A program made the position numbers and the translations under genes. The notes under the pieces are model-generated. The model made no database searches and had not been told where the DNA came from. It saw only the letters and a list, made by a program, of their open reading frames with translations. This document shows, one piece after another, positions 56,555 to 64,000 of a stretch of DNA of 64,000 nucleotides (positions within the stretch are counted from its first letter, which is position 1; each line of letters starts with the position of its first letter). The DNA comes from Aliidongia dinghuensis. GTDB lineage: Bacteria > Pseudomonadota > Alphaproteobacteria > ATCC43930 > CGMCC-115725. Where the stretch lies: positions 1 to 64,000 of the forward strand of contig NZ_BMJQ01000022.1 of NCBI RefSeq assembly GCF_014643535.1. The letters run 5' to 3'.

Positions 56555-56680
56555 GCTGCCACCCTTGTCCCAACCAACCATGACCTCATGGCAAGGGACA
56601 TAGGACGCTCCCTCCCGCCGGGCAAATCACCAATTGGTGTGCAGACCGTTGGTGTGCCGGGCGGGAGGTCGCGGAACTCC

Positions 56681-57883
56681 TTAGCTGAGCGAGGCGCAGA
56701 ACCGCTGGATGCGGGTGCAGGCGTCGCGCAGCACCTCGGTCGAGGTCGCGTACGAGATGCGGAAATAAGGGGCGAGCCCGAAGGCCGTGCCCTGCACCAC
56801 CGCCACCCCCTCGGCCTCGAGCAGAGCCGTCGCGAAGTCCGTGTCGGTCTCGATCACCTTGCCGGCCGGCGTCTTCTTGCCGATCGTGCCGGCGCAGGAC
56901 GGATAGACGTAGAAGGCGCCGTCGGGCTTGGTGCAATGGATGCCCTTGGCCTCGTTCAGCATGGCGACGACCATGTCGCGGCGGGCCGTGAAGCTCTCGT
57001 TGTGCTTCGGGATGAAGTCCTGCGTGCCGTTCAGGGCCTCGACCGCGGCGGCTTGGCTGATCGAGCTCGGGTTCGAGGTCGACTGCGACTGGATCATGCC
57101 CATGGCCTTGATGAGCTCGACCGGGCCGCCGGCGTAGCCGATGCGCCAGCCGGTCATGCAATAGGCCTTGCTGACGCCATTGACGGTGAGCGTGCGCGAC
57201 ATGAGGCGCGGCTCGACCTGGGCGATGGTCGCGAATTCACAGCCGTCGTAGAGCAGATGCTCGTACATGTCGTCGGTCATGATCCAGACCTGCGGATGGT
57301 CGAGCAGCACGTCCGCCAGCGCCTTGAGCTCGGCCGCTGTGTAGGCCGCTCCGGTCGGGTTCGACGGCGAGTTCAGGATCAGCCACTTGGTCTTGGGCGT
57401 GATCGCTTGGGCGAGCGCGTCGGGCGTCAGCTTGAAGCCGGCATTCTGGCCGCACGGCACCGAGACCGGCTCGCCCTCGGCGAGCGCCACCATGTCGGGG
57501 TACGACACCCAATAGGGCGCCGGGATGATGACCTCGTCACCCGGGTCGAGCGTGGCCACGAAGGCATTGTAGAGGATCTGCTTGCCGCCGGTGCCGACGG
57601 TGATCTGGTTCGGCTGATACTCGAGGCCGTTTTCGCGCTTGAACTTGGCGACGATCGCCTTTTTGAGGGCGGGCGTGCCGTCGACTGCGGTATAGCGCGT
57701 GTCGCCGCCCTCGATCGCGGCAATGCCGGCCGCGCGGATGTTCGCGGGCGTGTCGAAGTCGGGCTCGCCAGCGGCAAGGCCGATCACGTTCCGGCCGGCA
57801 GCCTTGAGCTCCTGGGCCAGCGTGTTGATGGCGATGGTCGGCGAGGGCTTGATACGGGCGAGGCGCTTGGCGAGGAACGACAT
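56681..57883 (-). CDS. aatA: aspartate aminotransferase (class I, subgroup Ib)
   Basis: The 400-residue PLP enzyme begins MSFLAKRLARIKPSPTIAI, with the substrate-binding GLAAGEPDFDTPANI, cofactor segment NSPSNPTGAAY, and Schiff-base Lys in SKAYCMTGWRIGY with phosphate Arg. It interconverts aspartate and glutamate. Start 57883 is chosen over 57919 because the family begins MSFLA. It stands alone between msrP and ahpD. Confidence 0.95.
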   Translation of the reverse strand: MSFLAKRLARIKPSPTIAINTLAQELKAAGRNVIGLAAGEPDFDTPANIRAAGIAAIEGGDTRYTAVDGTPALKKAIVAKFKRENGLEYQPNQITVGTGGKQILYNAFVATLDPGDEVIIPAPYWVSYPDMVALAEGEPVSVPCGQNAGFKLTPDALAQAITPKTKWLILNSPSNPTGAAYTAAELKALADVLLDHPQVWIMTDDMYEHLLYDGCEFATIAQVEPRLMSRTLTVNGVSKAYCMTGWRIGYAGGPVELIKAMGMIQSQSTSNPSSISQAAAVEALNGTQDFIPKHNESFTARRDMVVAMLNEAKGIHCTKPDGAFYVYPSCAGTIGKKTPAGKVIETDTDFATALLEAEGVAVVQGTAFGLAPYFRISYATSTEVLRDACTRIQRFCASLS

Positions 57884-58092
57884 CTGGCTGGGTCCGGCTC
57901 TAGGGAATCCTGCCGGCACCCCGGTTCGACCGGACGTTCATCCAGCCGGCAGCCGGGGCGCGAGGCAACAAACCCTATGCCTCGGCCCGTCGCCGCGCAA
58001 CATCCGGTGTCCTGCGCCCGGCTCATGGAACGATCCGCCGGGTGCAAGGCTCGGCCCGGTCAGCCGGGCTCGTCGGAATTAAGCAGCCCTTC

Positions 58093-58626
58093 TCAGGCCG
58101 CCTGGGCGCGCTCGCCCTCGAGTGTCACCGCGATCGCGTGGATCACGCTCGCGATACGCACGACGTTCTGGATCGCCTCGCGCGTCGCACCCTTCTTCAC
58201 GATCTCATGCTCGTGCGCGTCGATGCACATGCCGCAGCCGTTGATGGCCGAGACGGCGAGCGACCAGAGCTCGAAATCGACCGCGTCCACGCCCGGATTG
58301 GCGATGACGTTCATGCGCAGCTTGGCCGGCATGGTCTTGTAGTCTGCGGCCGAGGCCAGGTGGACGAAGCGGTAGTAAATGTTGTTCATGCCCATGATCG
58401 CGGCGGCCGCCTTGGCAGCGTTGAGCGCTTCGGGCGAGAGCTTGGCAGTGGCCTCGGCCAGGATCGCGTCGCGCACGACATCGTTGCGGGCAGCGATCGC
58501 GGAGGCGACGGCAGTGCCCCAGATCTGCTGCTCGGTGAGGCCGGGCGACGTCAGCACGGAGCCGATGTTGAGCTTCAGGTCCTTGGCATAGTCCGGCAGC
58601 GCCGCCTTCAACGAGTCGATCGACAT
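58093..58626 (-). CDS. ahpD: alkyl hydroperoxidase AhpD (carboxymuconolactone-decarboxylase fold)
   Basis: The 177-residue protein has the AhpD redox motif C131-x2-C134 with H138 (CGMCIDAHEH) that regenerates AhpC via lipoyl-type thiols. It starts MSIDSLKAALPDYAKDLK, the family start. It follows ahpC by 66 bp in the same direction, forming the ahpC-ahpD pair typical of organisms without AhpF. Confidence 0.97.
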   Translation of the reverse strand: MSIDSLKAALPDYAKDLKLNIGSVLTSPGLTEQQIWGTAVASAIAARNDVVRDAILAEATAKLSPEALNAAKAAAAIMGMNNIYYRFVHLASAADYKTMPAKLRMNVIANPGVDAVDFELWSLAVSAINGCGMCIDAHEHEIVKKGATREAIQNVVRIASVIHAIAVTLEGERAQAA

Positions 58627-58692
58627 CGGGAAACTTTCTTCGGGAGTTGGGGGAATGCCCCCGGCCCAAGGACGGGCCGGGGGCCAGCCTGA

Positions 58693-59247
58693 TCAGGCCG
58701 CCTTCAGCGTCTCGCCGCCGACCGTGCGGTTGCACGGGCAGAGCTCGTCGGTCTGCAGCGCGTCGAGCACGCGCAGCACTTCCTGCGGGTTGCGGCCGAC
58801 CGACAGGTCGTTGACCGAGACCCAGCGGATGATGCCTTCCGGATCGACGATGAAGGTGGCGCGGAGCGCCACGCCGGCGTTCTTGTCGAGGATGCCGAGC
58901 GAAGCGGCCAGCTCGCGCTTGATGTCGGACAGCCAGGGGAACGGGCTCTTGCCCAGGTCCTCGCGGCTCTCGCGCCACGCCAGATGCACGAAGTCGCTGT
59001 CGGTGGACGCACCTAGCAGCTGCGCGTCACGGTCGGCGAACTCGCCGTTGATGTCGCCGAAGCCGATGATCTCGGTCGGGCAGACGAAGGTGAAGTCCTT
59101 CGGCCAGTAGAACACGACCAGCCACTTGCCGGCGTAGGAGGCGTTCGTCACGTCCTGGAACGCGGTCTTGGGGTCGGCATTGCCGACGGCGGTGAGAGCG
59201 AATTCGGGAAAACGATCGCCAACGGTCAACATCTGGGGCATCCTCAT
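58693..59247 (-). CDS. ahpC: alkyl hydroperoxide reductase AhpC (2-Cys peroxiredoxin)
   Basis: The 184-residue enzyme has the peroxidatic Cys56 (DFTFVCPTEI) and resolving Cys in DELCPCNRTVGG (170/172), the AhpC form paired with AhpD. An Irr-type ICE palindrome (59262-59278) sits immediately upstream, suggesting iron- or heme-responsive expression rather than (or in addition to) OxyR. Confidence 0.97.
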   Translation of the reverse strand: MRMPQMLTVGDRFPEFALTAVGNADPKTAFQDVTNASYAGKWLVVFYWPKDFTFVCPTEIIGFGDINGEFADRDAQLLGASTDSDFVHLAWRESREDLGKSPFPWLSDIKRELAASLGILDKNAGVALRATFIVDPEGIIRWVSVNDLSVGRNPQEVLRVLDALQTDELCPCNRTVGGETLKAA

Positions 59248-59261
59248 CGCAACGGATAAAT

Positions 59262-59278
59262 TTTAGAACGCTTCTAAT
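59262..59278 (-). promoter_or_regulatory. Irr/ICE-type operator upstream of ahpCD
   Basis: TTTAGAACGCTTCTAAT matches the iron-control-element consensus TTTAGAA-N3-TTCTAAA recognised by Irr in alphaproteobacteria with one end mismatch. The core TTAGAA-CGC-TTCTAA is a perfect dyad. It begins 15 bases upstream of the ahpC ATG. Irr is a Fur-family iron/heme sensor. Confidence 0.75.
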
Positions 59279-59408
59279 AAGCGAACGCGACGGAGATAGC
59301 CGTCCGGGCTCGCCGGGTCAAGTGCAGTGCAGCAAAAATCAACGCTGGCATGCTGCGGCACGGAATGGGAAGCTGCGTCCCCTTCTCCCTCTGGCAGGAA
59401 CCCGGGCC

Positions 59409-60050
59409 ATGTCGCTGTGGTCGCTGCTGAGCTTCACCATCGCCGTCGCGATCGCCGCCGCCATGCCCGGACCGACGGTCGTGGCCCTGGTCGCCCGCGT
59501 GCTGGCGCGCGGGCGGACCGGCACCGGGCCGCTGCTCGTCGGCCTGGTGCTGGCCGATTTGCTCTGGCTCGCCGCCTCGGTGTTCGGCGCCGTGGCGCTC
59601 GCGACCGAGGCGCATCAGGTGATGGTCGTGCTGAAGTACCTGGGTGCCGCCTATCTCGCTTATCTCGCGGTCAAGATGTGGACCGCACCGGCGGCGGCGG
59701 TTACCGAGGCCGAGTTGCCCGAAACCAAGCTTCAGGCATCGCGCCCGCTCGCCGGCTGGCGCGGCACCTTCGGCGGGCTGGCGATGGGTCTCTCCAATCC
59801 GAAGACCATGCTGTTCTATATGGCGCTGGTGCCGAATCTGATCGACCTGACGCGGCTCGGGCCGCTGGGCTTCGCAGCGCTCAGCACGGTCGACACCATC
59901 GTGCTGGCCCTGGTGCTCACGAGCTATGTGACGCTCGCCGGCCGCGCGCGAGGCCTGTTCCGCTCGCCGCGCGCCATGCGATTCGTCAATCGCGGCAGCG
60001 GCGTCGTCATCGCCAGCACCGCCGTGGTCGTGGCGACGCGGCAGGCTTAG
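59409..60050 (+). CDS. LysE/RhtB-family exporter
   Basis: The 213-residue membrane protein has the LysE signatures AAAMPGPTVVAL in TM1, KYLGAAYLAYLAVKMW and LAMGLSNPKTMLFYMALVP. These export amino acids or derivatives. ATG 59409 (MSLWSLLSF) starts at the family position. It is divergent from ahpC with about 160 bp between the starts and convergent with the AEC transporter (7 bp). Confidence 0.93.
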   Translation: MSLWSLLSFTIAVAIAAAMPGPTVVALVARVLARGRTGTGPLLVGLVLADLLWLAASVFGAVALATEAHQVMVVLKYLGAAYLAYLAVKMWTAPAAAVTEAELPETKLQASRPLAGWRGTFGGLAMGLSNPKTMLFYMALVPNLIDLTRLGPLGFAALSTVDTIVLALVLTSYVTLAGRARGLFRSPRAMRFVNRGSGVVIASTAVVVATRQA

Positions 60051-60057
60051 CCGAGCG

Positions 60058-60987
60058 TCATATCCCGGTCAGCACCAGCACGAGGCCGACGCTCACGATC
60101 GACAGGACGGACGCCGCGATCATCGTGCTCGCGGCGCGGCCGACCGCGCAGTCATATTGGTGCGCCAGCAGATAGACATTGATGCCCGGCGGTAGCGCCG
60201 CGGTGACCGTCGCTACCGCGACCGCCTCGGGGGCCAAGCCGAAGCCGGCCGCCAGCAGCCAGACCAGAAGCGGGTGCAGCACGAGCTTGAGGGCGGCCCC
60301 GCCCATCACCTCGCCCAGATGGCCGTCGATGCGGAAATGCGCCTGGGTGGCGCCCATCGCGATGAGCGCGGTCGGCGAGGCCGCGGCCGACAGCATTTCC
60401 AGCACATGGTCGACCGGACCCGGAACGGGCCAACCGGCGAGGCTCCAGGCGAGTCCCGCCAACAGGCCGAGGATGATCGGGTTATAGAGCGCGGCGGAAA
60501 CGGCGGAGCGCAGCAGCGCCGGCAGGCCTTGCACCTCGCCGCGGCCGACCGCGACGATGACGGTCGCGACCGGGATCAGGATCAGCGAATGGAACGCGAT
60601 GATCTTGGTCAACAGCACGAGCCCGCTCGTGCCGAATGCGGTCTGGATCAGCGGGATGCCGAGCAGCGACGAATTGGAATACATGGCGCCCATGCCGAAC
60701 ACACCCAGTTCGTCGAGCCGCATGCGGAAGCCGAGCCGCCCGATCGCGAGTGCCAGCACCAGCACGGCGAAGCAGCCGGCGAAATAGACGGCGGAGATGC
60801 CGAGCGCCGGGTCGCGGGCAATGTCCTGGTGCGCCAGCGCCCTGAACAGCAGCGCCGGGATCTCGATATAGGTGACGAGATTGACGAGCGCCTTCACGGC
60901 ACCTGCCGGCACGATGGTCCGTCCGGCGCCATAGCCGATCGCGGTCAAGGCGAAGACCGGGAAAATCACGGAAAAGAGCAGGGCCAA
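60058..60987 (-). CDS. AEC-family (auxin efflux carrier-like) transporter
   Basis: The 309-residue protein has ten predicted hydrophobic segments, MALLFSVIFPVFALTAIGYGAGR at the start, YSNSSLLGIPLIQTAFG and ALPPGINVYLLAHQYDC, all typical of bacterial AEC carriers, several of which export or import organic acids. It is downstream of a 2-hydroxyacid dehydrogenase and a DUF849 enzyme on the same strand; it probably moves the acid they act on. Confidence 0.93.
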   Translation of the reverse strand: MALLFSVIFPVFALTAIGYGAGRTIVPAGAVKALVNLVTYIEIPALLFRALAHQDIARDPALGISAVYFAGCFAVLVLALAIGRLGFRMRLDELGVFGMGAMYSNSSLLGIPLIQTAFGTSGLVLLTKIIAFHSLILIPVATVIVAVGRGEVQGLPALLRSAVSAALYNPIILGLLAGLAWSLAGWPVPGPVDHVLEMLSAAASPTALIAMGATQAHFRIDGHLGEVMGGAALKLVLHPLLVWLLAAGFGLAPEAVAVATVTAALPPGINVYLLAHQYDCAVGRAASTMIAASVLSIVSVGLVLVLTGI

Positions 60988-61069
60988 GTGCCGCTCCCGA
61001 TGAACGAAGCTGGGGTGAAACGAGAAGGAGGTGGCCCGGAACTCCTCCCTGGCCCCTCCCCCGATCGGC

Positions 61070-62008
61070 TCAGTAGCCCTGGGCGTAATCCACGATGTTG
61101 AGCAGCGGCTCGCCCGCGCGGAAGCGTCGGACGTTGCCGGCGAAGCTGTCGACGATCGTCTCGAGGCTCGCGGTGCTGGAGCAGTGCGGCGTCACATAGA
61201 GGCCCGACGTGTCCCAGAACGGATGGTCCTGCGGCACCGGCTCCTTCTGGAACGCATCGATCGTCGCCGCGCGCAATTGTCCGTCGTTGAGCGCCGCGAT
61301 GATGTCCGCCTCGACCATGTGGCCGCCGCGCCCGGCCGAGATCAGCACGCCGCCCTTGGGCATGCGGTCGAACGTGCCGCTCGACAGGATGCCGCGGGTC
61401 TCAGGCGTGAGCGGCAGCAGGTTGATCAGGATCTCCGTCTTGGTGAGGAACGATCCGAACCCCGCCTCGCCCGCGAAGCACTCGACACCGTCAATCTCGT
61501 GCGGCGTGCGCGCCCAGCCGCGCACGTCGTATCCCAGGGAGGCGAGCCGCTTGGCGGTGAGCGCCCCCATCTGGCCCAGCCCCATGACGCCGATCGTCAC
61601 CTCCGACGCCGGGCGCATGACCTTGAACGCCCATTCACGCCGCTTCTGCGCGTCGAGGTAATGGGCGATGTCGCGATGGTGGAACATCACCCAGCTCAGA
61701 ACGTAGTCGGCCATCCGGGCGGCGAAGCTCTCGTCGACCACGCGCACGAGCGGCAGGTGCCGCGGGAATTCCGGGTCGAGCAGATAATGATCAACGCCGG
61801 CGCCGGTCGCCGAGATCAGCTTCAGATTCTTATAGGGCGCAAGGAACCCTGGGGACATGCGGAAGATCATGCAGATCTCGATGTCGTCCGGGTTGCCGGC
61901 CTCGGGCCATTCCCGGATGTCCTCGTCCGGCAGCCCCTCCCGGATCGCGCCGATCAGCTTCTTGCCGTAGGCCTGGTGCAGCAGACAAAGTATAGCCACT
62001 GGTCTCAT
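61070..62008 (-). CDS. D-2-hydroxyacid dehydrogenase (GhrA-type)
   Basis: The 312-residue protein has the NAD-binding GVMGLGQMGALTAKRLASLGYDVRGW, the catalytic Arg in LISAGRGGHMVE, Glu in AFQKEPVP and His in VTPHCSS. It resembles glyoxylate/hydroxypyruvate reductase A. Start 62008 (MRPVAILC) is the natural start; a longer frame would overlap the DUF849 gene. It is 49 bp downstream of that gene and 82 bp before the AEC gene. Confidence 0.93.
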   Translation of the reverse strand: MRPVAILCLLHQAYGKKLIGAIREGLPDEDIREWPEAGNPDDIEICMIFRMSPGFLAPYKNLKLISATGAGVDHYLLDPEFPRHLPLVRVVDESFAARMADYVLSWVMFHHRDIAHYLDAQKRREWAFKVMRPASEVTIGVMGLGQMGALTAKRLASLGYDVRGWARTPHEIDGVECFAGEAGFGSFLTKTEILINLLPLTPETRGILSSGTFDRMPKGGVLISAGRGGHMVEADIIAALNDGQLRAATIDAFQKEPVPQDHPFWDTSGLYVTPHCSSTASLETIVDSFAGNVRRFRAGEPLLNIVDYAQGY

Positions 62009-62057
62009 CCTCTCGTTTGGTCGACGAGGGCTGCCGGGCAGCCCTCGCCTGTCCCGT

Positions 62058-63296
62058 TCATTCGGCGGCGATGCCGATTCCTTCCGTCGGCACATCCACC
62101 GCGCAGCCGAGTCGTCCTGCGACCCGGGCGCCGTCCGTCAGCACCGCAACGCCATGGCGATGCAATTCCTCGGCCGCCACCTCGCACAGCTCGACATTGC
62201 TGGTCGGCCGGATCGCGCCGTCCTCGCTGAGGAGGTAGGGCGAGTCCTCCATGCCGACGCGCAGCACGTCGACCTCGCTGTCCTCCTGAGCCGCATAGGC
62301 CGCGAGCCGCTGCAAGGCCGTCACCCGACGCCCGCGGTCGCGGCCGACGTCGAGCGGACCCACCGCCTTCGCCGCGTGCTGCGGCAGCACCGCGGCACCG
62401 ACCGAGATCGTGACCTGCCGCCGCCTTTCGCCGGTTTCTAGGTCGCGCTCGAGCCCCTTGGCCGCCGCGACGACCGCGCGGAACTCCGCATAGCTGGTCG
62501 GGAACGGCAGCTTCGGCGAGAAGCCGAACAGCAGGGTGATGTTGAGTTGCCCACGATCCGCGAGCCGGACCGCCTCATGCTCGATCGCGAATCGAGTCAT
62601 CGCCAGGCTGCGCTCGAACTGGACCCACTCGACCTCGTCGAACAGCCCGCGTCGGCGCCGCGCCTCGACCGCAGCCGCATAGGTCTCGAGTTGGATCGCC
62701 GGCGACGACCGGCCGTAATTGCCGCCATTGGCTGTCGAGTTGGTCTCGAGCTTGACGTCCTCGGCCCGCGTCGAGGGCACGTAGCCCGCGATATCGGCGA
62801 GGAAGGCCGGGCTCTGCGCATATTCGGCCGTCACCAGCCGGCCGGCATCCTCGAAATCGCGCAGGATCTGCAACTCGATCGCCGCCTGCATCGTGATGAA
62901 ATGCGCGCCGCCAGCGTCGATCGGCAGGTCGGCGTGGCTGACGCGCTCCCACTCGCCGAATCGGCTGATGTTCTCGATGACCTCCGGCCCGTTGCGGCTG
63001 GCGCCGTAGCTCAGCACCAGGTCCGGGTGGCGCGACAGGGCATCGCTGCCGATGTCGCGATAGACGGAATTGTCCGTCGTCTGCTCCCGGGTCATGAAAT
63101 TGCGCGCATGATAGTGGTAATAGCGACAGCCGATCCCGTGAATCCGCCGGAGTTCCGCGCGGATCTCCTCGATTCCGACGGCAATGCGCTCTCCATTGCA
63201 GATCTCGTCGAGGATCTTGTCACCGGTATTCCGGTGATTCATCGGCGTATACTTGGCACCTGTAGAACAGCAACCGAGAATCAATGATCTGGACAT
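62058..63296 (-). CDS. DUF849 / beta-keto acid cleavage enzyme (BKACE family), extended form
   Basis: The 412-residue product has the BKACE metal His pair in YYHYHARN, LVLSYGASRNGPEVIE, and LRVGMEDSPYLLSEDG, hallmarks of enzymes that condense a beta-keto acid with acetyl-CoA (3-keto-5-aminohexanoate cleavage type). Classical members are about 270-310 residues; here about 100 residues are inserted in the middle of the barrel (around VKLETNSTANGG to ERSLAMTR). Start MSRSLILGCCSTG is preferred over ATG 63371. Its operon contains a hydroxyacid dehydrogenase and an AEC transporter. Confidence 0.85.
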   Translation of the reverse strand: MSRSLILGCCSTGAKYTPMNHRNTGDKILDEICNGERIAVGIEEIRAELRRIHGIGCRYYHYHARNFMTREQTTDNSVYRDIGSDALSRHPDLVLSYGASRNGPEVIENISRFGEWERVSHADLPIDAGGAHFITMQAAIELQILRDFEDAGRLVTAEYAQSPAFLADIAGYVPSTRAEDVKLETNSTANGGNYGRSSPAIQLETYAAAVEARRRRGLFDEVEWVQFERSLAMTRFAIEHEAVRLADRGQLNITLLFGFSPKLPFPTSYAEFRAVVAAAKGLERDLETGERRRQVTISVGAAVLPQHAAKAVGPLDVGRDRGRRVTALQRLAAYAAQEDSEVDVLRVGMEDSPYLLSEDGAIRPTSNVELCEVAAEELHRHGVAVLTDGARVAGRLGCAVDVPTEGIGIAAE

Positions 63297-63771
63297 ATGA
63301 ATACCTCTATTCGGGGATTCATCTGGATCGCTCCAGCAGAATGCAGGCGGCCGGCTCCGGAGGCGCTCCACCCCAGATCTTTTATTGGAAACAGTACCGG
63401 ACGGCCCTGCCCCAAATAGATTTTGGTCAGGCTTCGCTACGAGCAGGCAGGCTGAAACATTCCCGTGAAAGGTTCTATGGATGCCCAGAAAAAAATAGCC
63501 ACATACTCTTACGCATGTGGCTATTGCTCTTATTCTGCAATTCTAGGTTGGGGCATAAAATTTGCGTTTTCAACAAGAATCTTTGTGAGTCACGAAAAAA
63601 TTAACAAACCATTTTCACCGCATGAGATTCTAATTTTAACGATATCTCGAACGCGGCATCCCCTCTCGATCAGAAACAAAACTGAAAATTGCAGTGATGA
63701 CCAGCGCGGCTCGGCAAGCGGCCGGGGAAGGTGCCGCACACCTTGCCCCGGGCCTGTGCGGCCGGCGCGCC
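63297..63771. other. intergenic region with A/T-rich block
   Basis: This stretch separates the DUF849 operon from the chemotaxis-receptor gene and holds the terminator at 63487-63525. The part 63470-63690 is clearly A/T-rich relative to the rest of the window and holds the likely DUF849-operon promoter zone. A second G/C hairpin at about 63720-63755 (ggccgggg...ccccgggcc) follows the receptor stop. I see no coding region here. Confidence 0.5.
63487..63525 (-). terminator. intrinsic terminator (leftward) of the chemotaxis receptor transcript
   Basis: An 11-bp stem AATAGCCACAT / ATGTGGCTATT with a ten-base loop is followed on the minus strand by a run of T (TTTTTTCTGGG). It lies between the receptor stop and the DUF849 gene and would end leftward read-through. 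Confidence 0.85.
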
Positions 63772-64000
63772 TCAGGCGGCCTTGACGCCGGCAATGAAGC
63801 CGCCGACCTCGCCGCTCAGCGTCTCCGCCTGCTTTGACAGATCGCCCGACGCCCCCAGGATCTGGCTGGCCGCCGCCCCGGTCGTCGCCGACGCCTGATG
63901 AACGCCGGCAATGTTGCGCGCGACGTCCTCCGTGCCCTTCGCCGCTTCCGAGACGCTGCGCGCGATCTCGCCGGTCGTGGCATCCTGCTCCTCGATCGCG
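63772..64000 (-). CDS. methyl-accepting chemotaxis protein, C-terminal end (partial)
   Basis: The last 75 residues of a receptor are visible: IEEQDATTGEIARSVSEAAKGT, EDVARNIAGVHQASATTGAAA and a final FIAGVKAA. The first segment, IEEQDATTGEI, is the typical C-terminal methylation-helix end of MCPs in alphaproteobacteria. The gene begins beyond the right edge, so sensor type and length cannot be given. Confidence 0.9.
   Translation of the reverse strand, partial: AIEEQDATTGEIARSVSEAAKGTEDVARNIAGVHQASATTGAAASQILGASGDLSKQAETLSGEVGGFIAGVKAA

Noticed and set aside
55391..58342. Plus-strand frame of about 980 codons opposite msrP and the aminotransferase
   Set aside because: Shadow reading of two real minus-strand genes; Arg/Asp-rich with no motifs.
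63284..63604. 106-codon plus-strand frame in the A/T-rich gap
   Set aside because: It overlaps the start of the DUF849 gene and crosses the terminator hairpin; no motif.

Overview
The window is high-GC chromosomal DNA from an alphaproteobacterium, most likely a Rhodospirillales-type organism. The strongest evidence is the housekeeping core rpoD-dnaG-yqeY / carA-carB-greA / lrp / ELM1-like / trxB-lysR, an order I associate with that group. Supporting traits are AhpC/AhpD peroxide defence behind an Irr-type (ICE) box, several GcvA-like LysR regulators, and a NodT-type outer-membrane efflux protein. No species can be assigned from sequence alone.

Layout. (1) 1-4.8 kb: an accessory edge with the start of an IS481-type transposase, a decayed histidine-kinase fragment ending in 15-bp tandem repeats, an HSL-like hydrolase whose nucleophile serine codon reads glycine, and a large winged-helix/NTPase/TPR regulator. 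(2) 5.2-11.8 kb: two LysR genes and a tripartite drug-efflux operon (HlyD/EmrA, DHA2 MFS, NodT). Two copies of a 53-bp repeat flank the second LysR cassette. The efflux operon runs antisense into a CAU-anticodon tRNA. (3) 11.9-18.3 kb: a class-V aminotransferase with a frameshifted RidA partner, a LysR gene, an isoprenylcysteine-methyltransferase-like membrane protein, a hydrolase, and an M19 dipeptidase with an unusual N-terminal extension. (4) 18.5-38.6 kb: the conserved core (rpoD, dnaG, yqeY, carAB, greA, lrp, ELM1-like, a double PAP2 phosphatase, a binding protein, a GT39 glycosyltransferase, a 652-residue protein I do not recognise, trxB, lysR). (5) 38.7-42.4 kb: a probable small RNA with C/U-rich loops and a strong terminator, a hybrid sensor kinase, a 61-residue protein, and two long hairpins. 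(6) 42.4-50.0 kb: a compact catabolic island. An IclR regulator, a ferredoxin reductase and a 2Fe-2S ferredoxin diverge from a Rieske oxygenase, a glutamine-synthetase-like ligase, a Liv-type binding protein and a DUF4863 (hydroxylaminobenzoate-lyase-like) protein. Near-identical 33-bp operators sit in front of both arms. I read it as an uncharacterised arylamine-degradation system. (7) 50.2-63.3 kb: Bcr/CflA transporter, DUF2269, an SDR-DoxX gene broken by an in-frame amber codon, a SEL1-protease lipoprotein, DUF302, msrP with a degenerate 3' copy nearby, aspartate aminotransferase, ahpC-ahpD, LysE, and an operon of AEC transporter, 2-hydroxyacid dehydrogenase and a DUF849/BKACE enzyme. (8) The right edge holds the C-terminus of a chemotaxis receptor.

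The least ordinary items are the 42.4-49.6 kb island with its mirrored operators, the candidate sRNA at 38.70-38.89 kb, and a set of precisely locatable gene lesions (Ser-to-Gly, G6 frameshift, amber stop) that could be real decay or sequencing error.
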